Shown: positions 45,197 to 53,646 of the stretch, piece by piece
Layout of the letters: every line of letters starts with the position of its first letter
How positions within the stretch are numbered: position 1 is the stretch's first letter
Assembly: GCA_049889695.1 (NCBI GenBank)
Contig: JBMHCX010000005.1
Span: 1-64,000, forward strand
Length of the DNA stretch: 64,000 nucleotides
Direction: 5' to 3'
Source: WTJH01 sp049889695
GTDB taxonomy: Bacteria > Bacteroidota > Bacteroidia > Flavobacteriales > Flavobacteriaceae
Notes under the pieces: generated by a model
The model's database searches: none
What the model was told of the DNA's origin: nothing
What the model saw: only the letters and a program-made list of their open reading frames with translations
Made by a program: the position numbers and the translations under genes

Positions 45197-45223
45197 AAAG
45201 AGGACAAAGATACAGTCCTCTTT
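45197..45223 (-). promoter_or_regulatory. Palindrome over a -7 element before the YeeE/YedE pair
   Basis: AAAGAGGAC (45197-45205) and GTCCTCTTT (45215-45223) are perfect 9-nt inverted repeats with a 9-nt spacer. On the minus strand the spacer region reads TATCTTTG (45212-45205), a perfect TAnnTTTG -7 element, though no TTG is found at -33. The geometry suggests an operator controlling the sulfur transporter or the divergent topA gene; it could also form an RNA hairpin. Confidence 0.5.
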
Positions 45224-45274
45224 AGGATGAGCTATAAAAACTTCTATACTTTTACAGTAGAATTCTATGATGAA

Positions 45275-47755
45275 ATGGCAAAAAATTTAGTGATAGTGGA
45301 GTCGCCTGCTAAGGCAAAAACCATTGAAAAATTTTTGGGTACAGGCTACAAAGTAGCATCGAGTTTTGGGCATATTGCTGACTTGCCTGCCCGAGAGCTT
45401 GGAGTGGACATAGAAAAAAACTTCATGCCCAAATACGAAGTAAGCGCCGACAAAAAGAAAGTTGTGTCCCAGTTAAAAAAACTGGCTCAAAATGCAGAGA
45501 TTGTTTGGTTAGCAAGTGATGAAGATCGGGAAGGGGAGGCCATAGCATGGCACTTGGCCCAGAACCTTAAGTTAAAGCCCGAAAAAACCAAGCGTATCGT
45601 CTTTCATGAAATTACTAAAAACGCCATATTAAAGGCCATAGATAACCCTCGGGAAATCGACTACAACCTGGTGAATGCTCAGCAGGCTCGGCGGGTTTTA
45701 GACCGATTAGTCGGGTATGAACTTTCTCCTGTCTTGTGGCGAAAAGTAAAGCCAGGACTTTCAGCCGGAAGAGTTCAATCGGTGGCTGTACGATTAATCG
45801 TGGAACGGGAAAGGGATATTAAGGATTTTCATCCGACCCAAACATTTAAGACACAAGCCACTTTTTTAAACGACCAGCAAAAATCAATTGCAGGAGTTCT
45901 CAATCATGAATTTACTGAAGTAGAGGAGGCAGAAGCCTTTTTAAAGCTGAATTCCGAAAGTCAATTCAGTTTGAAAGCTTTAGAAAAAAAGCCGGCCAAA
46001 AAAAGTCCAACCCCTCCATTTACGACCTCTACCCTTCAGCAAGAAGCTGCTCGAAAGCTCTACTTTTCCGTCAGCAAAACCATGACTTTAGCGCAGCGAC
46101 TATATGAATCTGGTTTAATCACCTATATGCGAACCGACAGTGTGAATCTTTCCAAAGAGGCACAGGGAGCAATTTTAAACCAAATTGAAAATCGCTTTGG
46201 AGCGGAATATGTACAGGCTCGGAATTTTAAAACAAAAAATAAAGGTGCTCAAGAGGCTCACGAAGCCATTCGGCCAACAGACCCCAGCAAGATACAGGTT
46301 AACCTAGATTACGATCAGGCGCGGCTCTATGAATTGATTTGGAAGCGCACCGTCGCCTCTCAGATGAGTGAAGCGCGCTTGGAACGCACCAAGCTTCAAA
46401 TTGCGGCCGATAACCATCCACATTTATTTATTGCCCGTGGGGAAGTTGTCACTTTCGATGGATTTTTAAAACTCTACCTCGAAGGAAAAGATGAAGAGGA
46501 AGATGCCACAGTAGGCATTATTCCCAGAGTAGTAGAAGGGGAAGCTCTTGCCCTTGACGCTTTAACCTCAACACAGCGCTTCTCTAGGCCACCCGCTCGA
46601 TTTTCGGAGGCGGCACTCGTAAAAAAATTAGAGGAACTAGGTATTGGACGACCATCGACCTATGCTCCGACGATTAGTACAGTTCTCAATCGAGGGTATA
46701 TCCAAAAAGGTGAAAATGAGGGTGTCCCTCGAGCCTATATCCAACTTCGTCTCCAGGAGAGTGTACAAAAAGAAATTAAAGAAGAAAAAGTAGGTTCCGA
46801 TAAAGGGAAGCTCATTCCGACAGATATTGGCATGATTGTCAATGATTTTTTGGTTGGAAATTTTAAAAACGTATTGGACTTTAATTTTACTGCTGGAGTA
46901 GAGGAAAACTTCGATGAAATTGCGCGTGGGAACAAGCAATGGACGGATATCATCAGTGGTTTTTATGATGATTTTCACGGGACAGTGAATCATGTTCAGG
47001 AACATGCTCAGCGCGAATCTGGAGAGCGAATTTTAGGGACAGATCCTGCTACTGGTAAAGTGGTAAAAGTCCGTCTAGGAAAGTTTGGACCTCTAGCACA
47101 ATTAGGGGAGAATGACGAGGACGAAAAGGCCGTATTTGCCAGTCTAGCCCCCGGCCAACAACTGGATAGAATTACTTTTGAAGAGGCGCTTGAGCTATTT
47201 CAATTACCCAAGAGTCTAGGGTCTTATGAAGATCAGGATGTCCAGGTAGCGGTCGGCCGATACGGTCCTTATGTGAAGTTCGATGGGAAATTTATTTCCC
47301 TCAATAAAGACCAGAACCCAATGGAAGTAACCCTGGATGAGGCTATAGGGTTAATCGAAGCAAAGCGAAAAGCAGATGCTCCTATTCACACTTATCAGAA
47401 TTTACCCGTTACCAAAGGAGTGGGGCGTTTCGGGCCTTATTTGAAATGGAGTAATTTGTTTATCAACGTCAATAAGAAATACGATTTCGATCATTTATCT
47501 ATCGAAGATATTGAAACGCTCATTGCAGATAAGATCCAGAAGGAAAAAGAGAAAGTCATTCAAGACTGGACAGCCGAAGGTATTCGAATTGAAAAAGCTC
47601 GGTGGGGACGTTCCAATATCATTCAGGGCAAGTTAAAAATAGAGTTATCAAAAGACATCGATCCAACCAAGATCACTTTAGAAAAGGCGAAAGAATATAT
47701 TTCAGCCAAGCAACCCAAAAAGAAAAAGAAGACATCTAAATCGGTCCGCAAATGA
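45275..47755 (+). CDS. topA: DNA topoisomerase I
   Basis: TopA relaxes negative supercoils by single-strand passage. The 826-aa protein starts MAKNLVIVESPAKAKTIEK (Toprim domain), with DEDREGEAIAWH as acidic metal site and the catalytic Tyr284 in GLITYMRTDS. The C-terminal part carries glycine-rich Topo_C repeats (RYGPYVKFDGK, RFGPYLKWSN) instead of Cys4 zinc fingers, and a lysine-rich end. The longer frame from 45227 adds 16 residues before the conserved start and was rejected. It overlaps the arginase-fold gene by 4 nt. Confidence 0.96.
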   Translation: MAKNLVIVESPAKAKTIEKFLGTGYKVASSFGHIADLPARELGVDIEKNFMPKYEVSADKKKVVSQLKKLAQNAEIVWLASDEDREGEAIAWHLAQNLKLKPEKTKRIVFHEITKNAILKAIDNPREIDYNLVNAQQARRVLDRLVGYELSPVLWRKVKPGLSAGRVQSVAVRLIVERERDIKDFHPTQTFKTQATFLNDQQKSIAGVLNHEFTEVEEAEAFLKLNSESQFSLKALEKKPAKKSPTPPFTTSTLQQEAARKLYFSVSKTMTLAQRLYESGLITYMRTDSVNLSKEAQGAILNQIENRFGAEYVQARNFKTKNKGAQEAHEAIRPTDPSKIQVNLDYDQARLYELIWKRTVASQMSEARLERTKLQIAADNHPHLFIARGEVVTFDGFLKLYLEGKDEEEDATVGIIPRVVEGEALALDALTSTQRFSRPPARFSEAALVKKLEELGIGRPSTYAPTISTVLNRGYIQKGENEGVPRAYIQLRLQESVQKEIKEEKVGSDKGKLIPTDIGMIVNDFLVGNFKNVLDFNFTAGVEENFDEIARGNKQWTDIISGFYDDFHGTVNHVQEHAQRESGERILGTDPATGKVVKVRLGKFGPLAQLGENDEDEKAVFASLAPGQQLDRITFEEALELFQLPKSLGSYEDQDVQVAVGRYGPYVKFDGKFISLNKDQNPMEVTLDEAIGLIEAKRKADAPIHTYQNLPVTKGVGRFGPYLKWSNLFINVNKKYDFDHLSIEDIETLIADKIQKEKEKVIQDWTAEGIRIEKARWGRSNIIQGKLKIELSKDIDPTKITLEKAKEYISAKQPKKKKKTSKSVRK

Positions 47756-48903
47756 GTTTAGAGCTGCTCCAGCCCATTGCCGATGAAGCAATAAATCACA
47801 CCCACTTAATGCCAAGGCACGTCCTGGGGAATGCTATTTTAAGGCATACGGTTGCTGATGGCTTGCCAGAGCTGTCGCAAATTCAAGTAGCCATTATCGG
47901 CGTTCAAGAAAACAGAAACGCTTATTTTCCCACCTTTAGTTACGATATCACTGCTTTCCGAAAAGCCTTTTATGCTTTATACCCGGGGAATTGGAATGTA
48001 CAGATCGCCGATTTGGGAGATCTACCCAATGGAAACAGTCCAGAAGATACCTACTTTGCCATACATGAAATTTGTTTCCAGCTGCGTCAGCTGAATATAT
48101 TGCCCATTTTCATTGGAGGAAGTAACGATTTAATTTATCCCCTGTATCGTTCTTACCAAAAAAACAATCAGTACGTGAATTTGGTGATGGTCGATAATCA
48201 GTTCGATTTTTCGCAAGACGAAGAACTTATTTCAGGTCGCTCGTATATGAGTCAGATCATAATGGAACAACCAAACCTCTTAAAGCACTTCACTAATATT
48301 GGTTATCAAGCCTATTACATAGCACAAGAGGAATTAGATCTGATGGACAAACTTTGTTTCGATGCAGTTCGTTTAGGGATTGTTCTGGACGATGTAAGAG
48401 AAGCTGAACCTTATCTCCGAAATGCAGATTTAGTTGGTTTTGATATGAAGTCCTTATCCGGTGTTGCAGCTGGAAATATTACCAACGGCCAACCGAACGG
48501 AATTGACAGTAGAACGATCTGCGCTTTGTCTAGATATGCAGGAATTTGCGATCGTGTTACTGCATTTGGGGTCTTTGAATTGCATAATTCGCCAATTTTT
48601 CATCAACTTTTAGCACAATTTATCTGGTATTTTTGTGAAGGTTATAGTTGTCGTTTTGGAGAGTATCCTGTGGCTACATCCTCAGGTTTTATCAAGTATA
48701 CAGTGCAATTATCACATCAGGAACTCATATTTTGGAAGAGTGAAAATAGCGGTCGATGGTGGTTAGAATTACGCGACGAAAATTATTTTGATAATAAATC
48801 AAAAAGTTCCACGTTATTACCTTGCACGCAAAAAGATTATCTTGATGCCTGCCAAGATTTACTTCCTGAACGATGGCTTCAGGCTTTTAAAAAAGGAATA
48901 TAA
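47752..48903 (+). CDS. Arginase/formimidoylglutamase-fold protein with degenerate metal site
   Basis: The 383-aa protein has the arginase-family layout: IGGSND at 121-126 (canonical GGxH), DNQFD at 148-152 (canonical DxHxD) and GFDMKSL at 229-235 (canonical SxDxD). Three of six metal ligands are replaced: His by Asn125, His by Gln150 and Asp by Lys233; Asp148, Asp152 and Asp231 remain. It is thus unlikely to be a two-metal ureohydrolase, even though homologues are often labelled formimidoylglutamase. A C-terminal extension after about 305 is unusual. It overlaps topA by 4 nt and lies 61 nt before gldK, which suggests a link to gliding/secretion; function unknown. Confidence 0.8.
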   Translation: MSLELLQPIADEAINHTHLMPRHVLGNAILRHTVADGLPELSQIQVAIIGVQENRNAYFPTFSYDITAFRKAFYALYPGNWNVQIADLGDLPNGNSPEDTYFAIHEICFQLRQLNILPIFIGGSNDLIYPLYRSYQKNNQYVNLVMVDNQFDFSQDEELISGRSYMSQIIMEQPNLLKHFTNIGYQAYYIAQEELDLMDKLCFDAVRLGIVLDDVREAEPYLRNADLVGFDMKSLSGVAAGNITNGQPNGIDSRTICALSRYAGICDRVTAFGVFELHNSPIFHQLLAQFIWYFCEGYSCRFGEYPVATSSGFIKYTVQLSHQELIFWKSENSGRWWLELRDENYFDNKSKSSTLLPCTQKDYLDACQDLLPERWLQAFKKGI

Positions 48904-48964
48904 TCTTGCCCTCAAATCATATCAACTGACCTCTTACAAACTGGATGTTAAATCTAAAGTGTAA

Positions 48965-50383
48965 ATGCCCTTGTTGCGAACAAGAAATTTTCGGAAACTA
49001 AGTACCCTAAAACGCATAGGCTTATTGTCTATTGCGTTTTTGAGCGTTGTTAGTTGCGGTGTTAAAAACCGAGGGGAATTGATTGGTGTTCGCCAAAAGA
49101 AATGGTTTCCGGAAAAACCATATGGGATGACTTTAGTCGAAGGGGGTGCCTTTATTATGGGGAAAGCCGATGAAGACATCGCCCAGCTCCAAAACGCACC
49201 AGCTCGGACAGTGACTGTTCGTCCTTTCTATATGGACGAGACAGAAATTACAAATTCAGAATACAAGCAATTTGTTTACTGGGTGAAAGACTCCATCGCA
49301 CTAGCTATGCTCGCACGTAAGGCAGATGAGTTGGAACTGACACCAGAGAACAAAGACGGAATTGGAGAGTTTGCTTTCCAAGATGCCGATACTTCCAAAC
49401 TCAATGAGTTCCAGAAATACATGCGGGCCAATTATTACGATCTTTCGGAGGACGGTTATGCAGGAAGAGCCATTAACTGGGACGCAGATCTTAGCTTTGA
49501 CACACGCGATTATGTAGACCAAGCATATGCCGAGGTGATGGACTCTCTCTATCTCCCCCCAGAATTGTGGTATGATGGAGAAATGAAATTGGACGTCACT
49601 AAACTCGTTTATAAATATACATGGTTTGATGCTGAAGGCGCATCCATGGAGTCGAAAAGACAAAGAAAGCAGTTCATCGATAGAACGCCTTTTATCAAGA
49701 AAGAGGAGATACAAATCTACCCTGATACGACCGTTTGGATTAAGGATTTCGTCTATTCTTACAACGAACCTATGCACAACGATTATTTTGCACACCCAGC
49801 CTATCAGGATTATCCTGTTGTCGGGGTCTCTTGGAAACAAGCGGTTGCTTTTTGTCGTTGGCGAACCAATTTTAAAAACAGTTACCAAAGAGACAAAGGG
49901 AAGCCTATCGTGAATAAATTCCGATTACCGACCGAGGCAGAATGGGAATTTGCTGCACGTGGAGGGATTCCTTCCGGAACCTATCCTTGGGGGTCTCCAT
50001 ATTTGTTAAACGATCGCGGTTGCTTCTTGGCAAACTTTAAGCCATTAAGAGGAGATTATGCGTCCGACCAGGCAGTTTACACCGTGGAAGCTAAATCGTA
50101 TCTGCCGAACGACTACAACTTGTACAACATGGCTGGGAATGTTGCCGAGTGGACGAACTCTGCTTACGACTCAGGAGCCTACGAATATGTAGCGTCCTTA
50201 AACCCTAACCTTTCGAGTAATACCGAAAAGCGAAAAGTTGTTCGAGGGGGGTCTTGGAAAGACGTGGCTTACTACTTACGCGTGAGTTCTAGAGACTACG
50301 AGTACGCCGATACAGCCAGAAGTTACATTGGTTTTAGAACTGTTCAAGACTATCTTGGGACACAGAAAGTTAAAATCCGTTAA
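48965..50383 (+). CDS. gldK: Gliding motility / type IX secretion lipoprotein GldK
   Basis: GldK (PorK type) forms, with GldN, the periplasmic ring under the outer membrane in the type IX secretion system. The 472-aa protein has a signal peptide with lipobox SVVSC and a formylglycine-generating-enzyme-like fold: GAFIMG, MDETEITNSEY, RLPTEAEWEFAARGG, NMAGNVAEW and the closing SYIGFRTVQD. The catalytic cysteines of true FGE are missing from the VSSRDYEYADTAR region, so it is structural. It heads gldKLMN. Confidence 0.95.
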   Translation: MPLLRTRNFRKLSTLKRIGLLSIAFLSVVSCGVKNRGELIGVRQKKWFPEKPYGMTLVEGGAFIMGKADEDIAQLQNAPARTVTVRPFYMDETEITNSEYKQFVYWVKDSIALAMLARKADELELTPENKDGIGEFAFQDADTSKLNEFQKYMRANYYDLSEDGYAGRAINWDADLSFDTRDYVDQAYAEVMDSLYLPPELWYDGEMKLDVTKLVYKYTWFDAEGASMESKRQRKQFIDRTPFIKKEEIQIYPDTTVWIKDFVYSYNEPMHNDYFAHPAYQDYPVVGVSWKQAVAFCRWRTNFKNSYQRDKGKPIVNKFRLPTEAEWEFAARGGIPSGTYPWGSPYLLNDRGCFLANFKPLRGDYASDQAVYTVEAKSYLPNDYNLYNMAGNVAEWTNSAYDSGAYEYVASLNPNLSSNTEKRKVVRGGSWKDVAYYLRVSSRDYEYADTARSYIGFRTVQDYLGTQKVKIR

Positions 50384-50390
50384 TTTTTTT

Positions 50391-50407
50391 AGATAGAAAT
50401 ACTATCT
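50391..50407 (+). other. Short hairpin in the gldK-gldL gap
   Basis: AGATAG (50391-50396) and CTATCT (50402-50407) form a 6-bp stem around AAATA, flanked by runs of T upstream and A downstream. The right side also holds TATCTTTA, a 7-of-8 match to the -7 element. It might modulate gldL expression or be a weak internal promoter; neither is certain. Confidence 0.3.
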
Positions 50408-50442
50408 TTAAAAAAAATTTCACTTACAAATTACTATTTAAA

Positions 50443-51090
50443 ATGGACGACAAATCATTAAACAAAAGATTACGTAGCAAAATTGCAATGCACATGCTTT
50501 TTGGTCTAGGTGGGGCCGTTGTAATTATCGGAGCACTTTTCAAAATCCTTCACTTAGAGATCGGACCGATTACAGGAGGACTCGTACTCGGACTTGGACT
50601 TGGGACAGAAGCATTAATCTTTACGGTTGCTGCTCTGAATACTGGAGAGATCAAGGAAGAACACGCAGACTATGTTAAAAAAGTAAAAGGACAAGCTGGC
50701 GCTGCTCCTAAAGGAGGATCTTCAGAAGGTTTATCAGGAAAGATCGACGAATTGATGAAGGAAGCAAAGCTAGACGTTGGATTAATGAACAGTCTAACCT
50801 CAAGCATCCGCAACTTAGAAACTTCTGCGAAGTCTCTTACAGGTGTTTCAAGCGCTGCTTCTACTTCTGAACAATACAGTGATCAGTTAGCAAAAGCTGC
50901 AGCACAGATGGAACAACTCAATTCAGTGTACGAATCACAAGTACGTGAAGCTCAAAATAATTCTGGATTTAACGATAAAGTAAATGAGAATGCAGAACAG
51001 TTGCGCTCTCAAATGGAGGCTTTATCAGCCAATCTTGCTTCCCTCAACCAAGTGTATGGAGGAATGCTTTCTGCAATGACTAAAAACTAG
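50443..51090 (+). CDS. gldL: Gliding motility / type IX secretion motor protein GldL
   Basis: GldL is the inner-membrane proton-driven motor stator partner of GldM. The 215-aa protein has two transmembrane helices near the N-terminus (about 15-35 and 40-65), with glutamates inside the membrane region (the LEIGP and TEALIF segments), followed by a long cytoplasmic helical part with Ala/Gln/Asn-rich coiled coils. It starts 59 nt after gldK and 5 nt before gldM. Confidence 0.95.
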   Translation: MDDKSLNKRLRSKIAMHMLFGLGGAVVIIGALFKILHLEIGPITGGLVLGLGLGTEALIFTVAALNTGEIKEEHADYVKKVKGQAGAAPKGGSSEGLSGKIDELMKEAKLDVGLMNSLTSSIRNLETSAKSLTGVSSAASTSEQYSDQLAKAAAQMEQLNSVYESQVREAQNNSGFNDKVNENAEQLRSQMEALSANLASLNQVYGGMLSAMTKN

Positions 51091-51095
51091 ATCCC

Positions 51096-52679
51096 ATGGC
51101 AGGAGCAAAAGAAACCCCCAGGCAGAAACTGATCAGCCTGATGTACTTGGTGTTTATCACCATGTTGGCCTTAAACGTAAGTAAAGAAGTACTCGATGGC
51201 TTTGGACAAATGTTTGTTAAGCTTAAAAGTGCTAATGCCAGAGTAGCTGAAAGTAATGAAATTTACTATCAGAAAATATCTGTGAATGCAGAAGAAAAGG
51301 AAGGAAAATGGATAGGACATGAGCGTACAGCTCAAGAAATCAAGAAAGTTTCCAATGAATTTTTCAACCGCATTCAAGAAATCAAGGACCAAATCACCGA
51401 AAAGCAACGCGAAAAAGATCCGGAACTAAAGGAATACTCCCAGATGGATAAAGGAGAAGCCCTGGACTTAGCATTCTTTGATGCGAATGGTGTAGGCCCT
51501 GATGGGCAGGCATTTATAGATATGATCAATAACTATAAAATGCGCGTAATCCAAGTATTTGGAAGTCAGTTCCCAAAATATATCCAATTAGTGGAGGAGC
51601 GCTTCTTTACTGGAGATCAAAACAATAATGTTCAAAACAAGGATGGGCAAGATCAGCCTTGGTTATCCTACAATTTTGAAGGTTTTCCCCTAGTTTCATC
51701 TTTGGCAAAACTCACCATGATGCAGAACGATATTCGACTGACCGAAAGCGATGTTCTGACAACATTGATGGGGAAAGAGCTTGAGCTAGAAACAGGTGTA
51801 ACGGAATCGAACTACATTACCCTTTTGAAAACAGAAAAAGGAGCCTATTATCAAGGGGAAACCTTTGATGGAAGCGTTATCCTTGGACGTAAAGGGGGAG
51901 CACAAAATCCGAATAAAGTTGAACTCAGTTTGGACGGAACTCCCTTGAAAGAAGGAGATTATGATCTTATTCCTGGAGGAATTAAGCTTAAAGTAGGCGC
52001 CGGTCGACCTGGAGACCACAACATTACAGGAGATTTAGTTTTTTTAAACGATGGTGTTGAATCTAAAATTCCAGTAGACCAAAGTTTCGCTGTTATTTCG
52101 AAGCCGAATGCTGCGGTTATTTCAGCTGACAAGATGAATGTGGTCTATCGTGGAGTAAGTAACCCAATGACTATTTCGATCCCTGGGATTCCAGACAACA
52201 AAGTGAACGCCTCAGCTCCTGGACTTAAGAAAGTGAAAGGGAGTAAATACAGTATGGTTCCTGGCAAAGGACGCGAAGTGAGTATTATCGCTAGTGGTTC
52301 CTTACCTGATGGACAAAAAATTTCTACCAAAACGACTTTTAGAATCAAGGATATTCCACGTCCGAGCGGTGTTGTTCGCGGACAATCTGGAAACATCACT
52401 ATTCCAAAAAATAACCTAGCGATTTCTACCATCGGTGCAGTACTTGACGATTTCGATTTCGATATCAAGCTTCAGACGGTCAGCTTTAAATTTAAAGCAC
52501 CTGGGCAGCCAACCATTAATGTAACTGGTAGTAAGCTTAACGATCGTGCTAAAAGCGCATTAAGACGTGTAAAAGCGGGTCAATCAGTACAAATTTTTGA
52601 TATCAAAGTACGAAATCCGCAAAATCGGAGTTATAAATTCAAGAAAGTATCTCCTGTCATTTGTGAGATCGTGAATTAA
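51096..52679 (+). CDS. gldM: Gliding motility / type IX secretion motor protein GldM
   Basis: GldM (PorM type) is anchored by one N-terminal helix (about residues 12-31, LISLMYLVFITMLALNV) and extends as a dimeric shaft through the periplasm to the GldKN ring, transmitting torque from GldL. The 527-aa length fits. The periplasmic part shows an N-terminal helical domain and successive beta domains (for example the AVISADKMNVVYRGVSNP region). It lies 5 nt after gldL and 10 nt before gldN. Confidence 0.96.
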   Translation: MAGAKETPRQKLISLMYLVFITMLALNVSKEVLDGFGQMFVKLKSANARVAESNEIYYQKISVNAEEKEGKWIGHERTAQEIKKVSNEFFNRIQEIKDQITEKQREKDPELKEYSQMDKGEALDLAFFDANGVGPDGQAFIDMINNYKMRVIQVFGSQFPKYIQLVEERFFTGDQNNNVQNKDGQDQPWLSYNFEGFPLVSSLAKLTMMQNDIRLTESDVLTTLMGKELELETGVTESNYITLLKTEKGAYYQGETFDGSVILGRKGGAQNPNKVELSLDGTPLKEGDYDLIPGGIKLKVGAGRPGDHNITGDLVFLNDGVESKIPVDQSFAVISKPNAAVISADKMNVVYRGVSNPMTISIPGIPDNKVNASAPGLKKVKGSKYSMVPGKGREVSIIASGSLPDGQKISTKTTFRIKDIPRPSGVVRGQSGNITIPKNNLAISTIGAVLDDFDFDIKLQTVSFKFKAPGQPTINVTGSKLNDRAKSALRRVKAGQSVQIFDIKVRNPQNRSYKFKKVSPVICEIVN

Positions 52680-52689
52680 TACTAAAACG

Positions 52690-53589
52690 ATGATAGCTAA
52701 AAATAGTTTACTGTTCAGTTGTTTGATGTCCCTACTCTCCGTTAATTTATGGAGTCAGGCGAATCTTTTAAACGCCCGTGTTCCTCAGGAAGTGGGTCAA
52801 CTCAATGAACAGCAATTAGAGGCAAACGACGAATCTCCACTGGCCTATGGTTATGTGGATGATCGAGACGTTTTGTGGTCTAAGACTATTTGGGAAATCA
52901 TCGACTTGGATGAGCGTATTAATTTTCCGTATTATTATCCTACAGATACTTTAAACTTAGGTCCTGACCGTCGATCGCTATTCGATGTGTTGAAAAGAGA
53001 TTTAAGAAGAGGTAAAATCAAGGAAGTTTACAAGTCGGCCTATTTTCAGGAAAAACTTACCTATCAGGAAATTCTAGAAAGCCTTGTGTCTATTGATACA
53101 TTAGACGCTGGTTTCGAACAGTTGAATGCAGGGGAGGCAGTCGACCCCCAGTTTATTTCTCGTAGAAATATAACAGCTGCAGAGATTCGTCAGTATCGAG
53201 TGAAGGGGACATGGTATTTCAATAAGCGCTTAGGAGAGCTTAAGTATCGATTATTGGGGATTTGCCCAGTAGCTCCGGACGTTAATTTCTTGGATGCTCC
53301 AGAAGAAGAACAAGATTTAGTAGAATTGTTCTGGATCTGGTTCCCTGATGCGCGGACCACTTTAAACAAGAATAAAGTGTTCAATTCTCGTAACTCGTCA
53401 CAACCGATTACTTTCGATGTGATGTTGAATTCTAGACGATTTAATTCCATCATTTACAAGGAAGAAAACGTTTACGAGGATCGAAATATCAAAGACTACA
53501 TATTTGAAGACGCTCTTCGACAGCTCCTAGAGTCTGAACGTATTAAATCTGTTATTCGAGATTTCGAACAGGACATGTGGAATAATTAA
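52690..53589 (+). CDS. gldN: Gliding motility / type IX secretion ring protein GldN
   Basis: GldN (PorN type) is the periplasmic partner of GldK in the ring complex. The 299-aa protein has a signal peptide (about 1-22, ending LWSQA), the conserved DDRDVLWSKTIWEIIDLDERIN block near residue 58 and the IYKEENVYEDRNIKDY block near the C-terminus. It ends the gldKLMN operon and is followed by a UUCG-loop terminator. Confidence 0.95.
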   Translation: MIAKNSLLFSCLMSLLSVNLWSQANLLNARVPQEVGQLNEQQLEANDESPLAYGYVDDRDVLWSKTIWEIIDLDERINFPYYYPTDTLNLGPDRRSLFDVLKRDLRRGKIKEVYKSAYFQEKLTYQEILESLVSIDTLDAGFEQLNAGEAVDPQFISRRNITAAEIRQYRVKGTWYFNKRLGELKYRLLGICPVAPDVNFLDAPEEEQDLVELFWIWFPDARTTLNKNKVFNSRNSSQPITFDVMLNSRRFNSIIYKEENVYEDRNIKDYIFEDALRQLLESERIKSVIRDFEQDMWNN

Positions 53590-53610
53590 ACGCATATCTC
53601 TACCTTCTAA

Positions 53611-53636
53611 AACGCTGCCTTCGGGCAGCGTTTTTT
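53611..53636 (+). terminator. Terminator of the gldKLMN operon
   Basis: AACGCTGCC (53611-53619) pairs with GGCAGCGTT (53624-53632) around a TTCG tetraloop, followed by six Ts. The hairpin is 21 nt after the gldN stop. The T-run reaches almost to the next start codon (53647), so the oxidoreductase gene either needs a promoter within this short region or is read through. Confidence 0.92.
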
Positions 53637-53646
53637 ATTTTTGCCT

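Noticed and set aside
47752..48903. Plain annotation as formimidoylglutamase (hutG)
   Set aside because: Three metal ligands are replaced and no other histidine-degradation gene is nearby, so naming an enzyme activity would not be supported.
48965..50383. GldK as an active formylglycine-generating enzyme for the downstream sulfatase
   Set aside because: The fold is FGE-like, but the catalytic cysteine pair region reads VSSRDYEYADTAR without cysteines, and the gldKLMN context fixes its role as a secretion ring lipoprotein.
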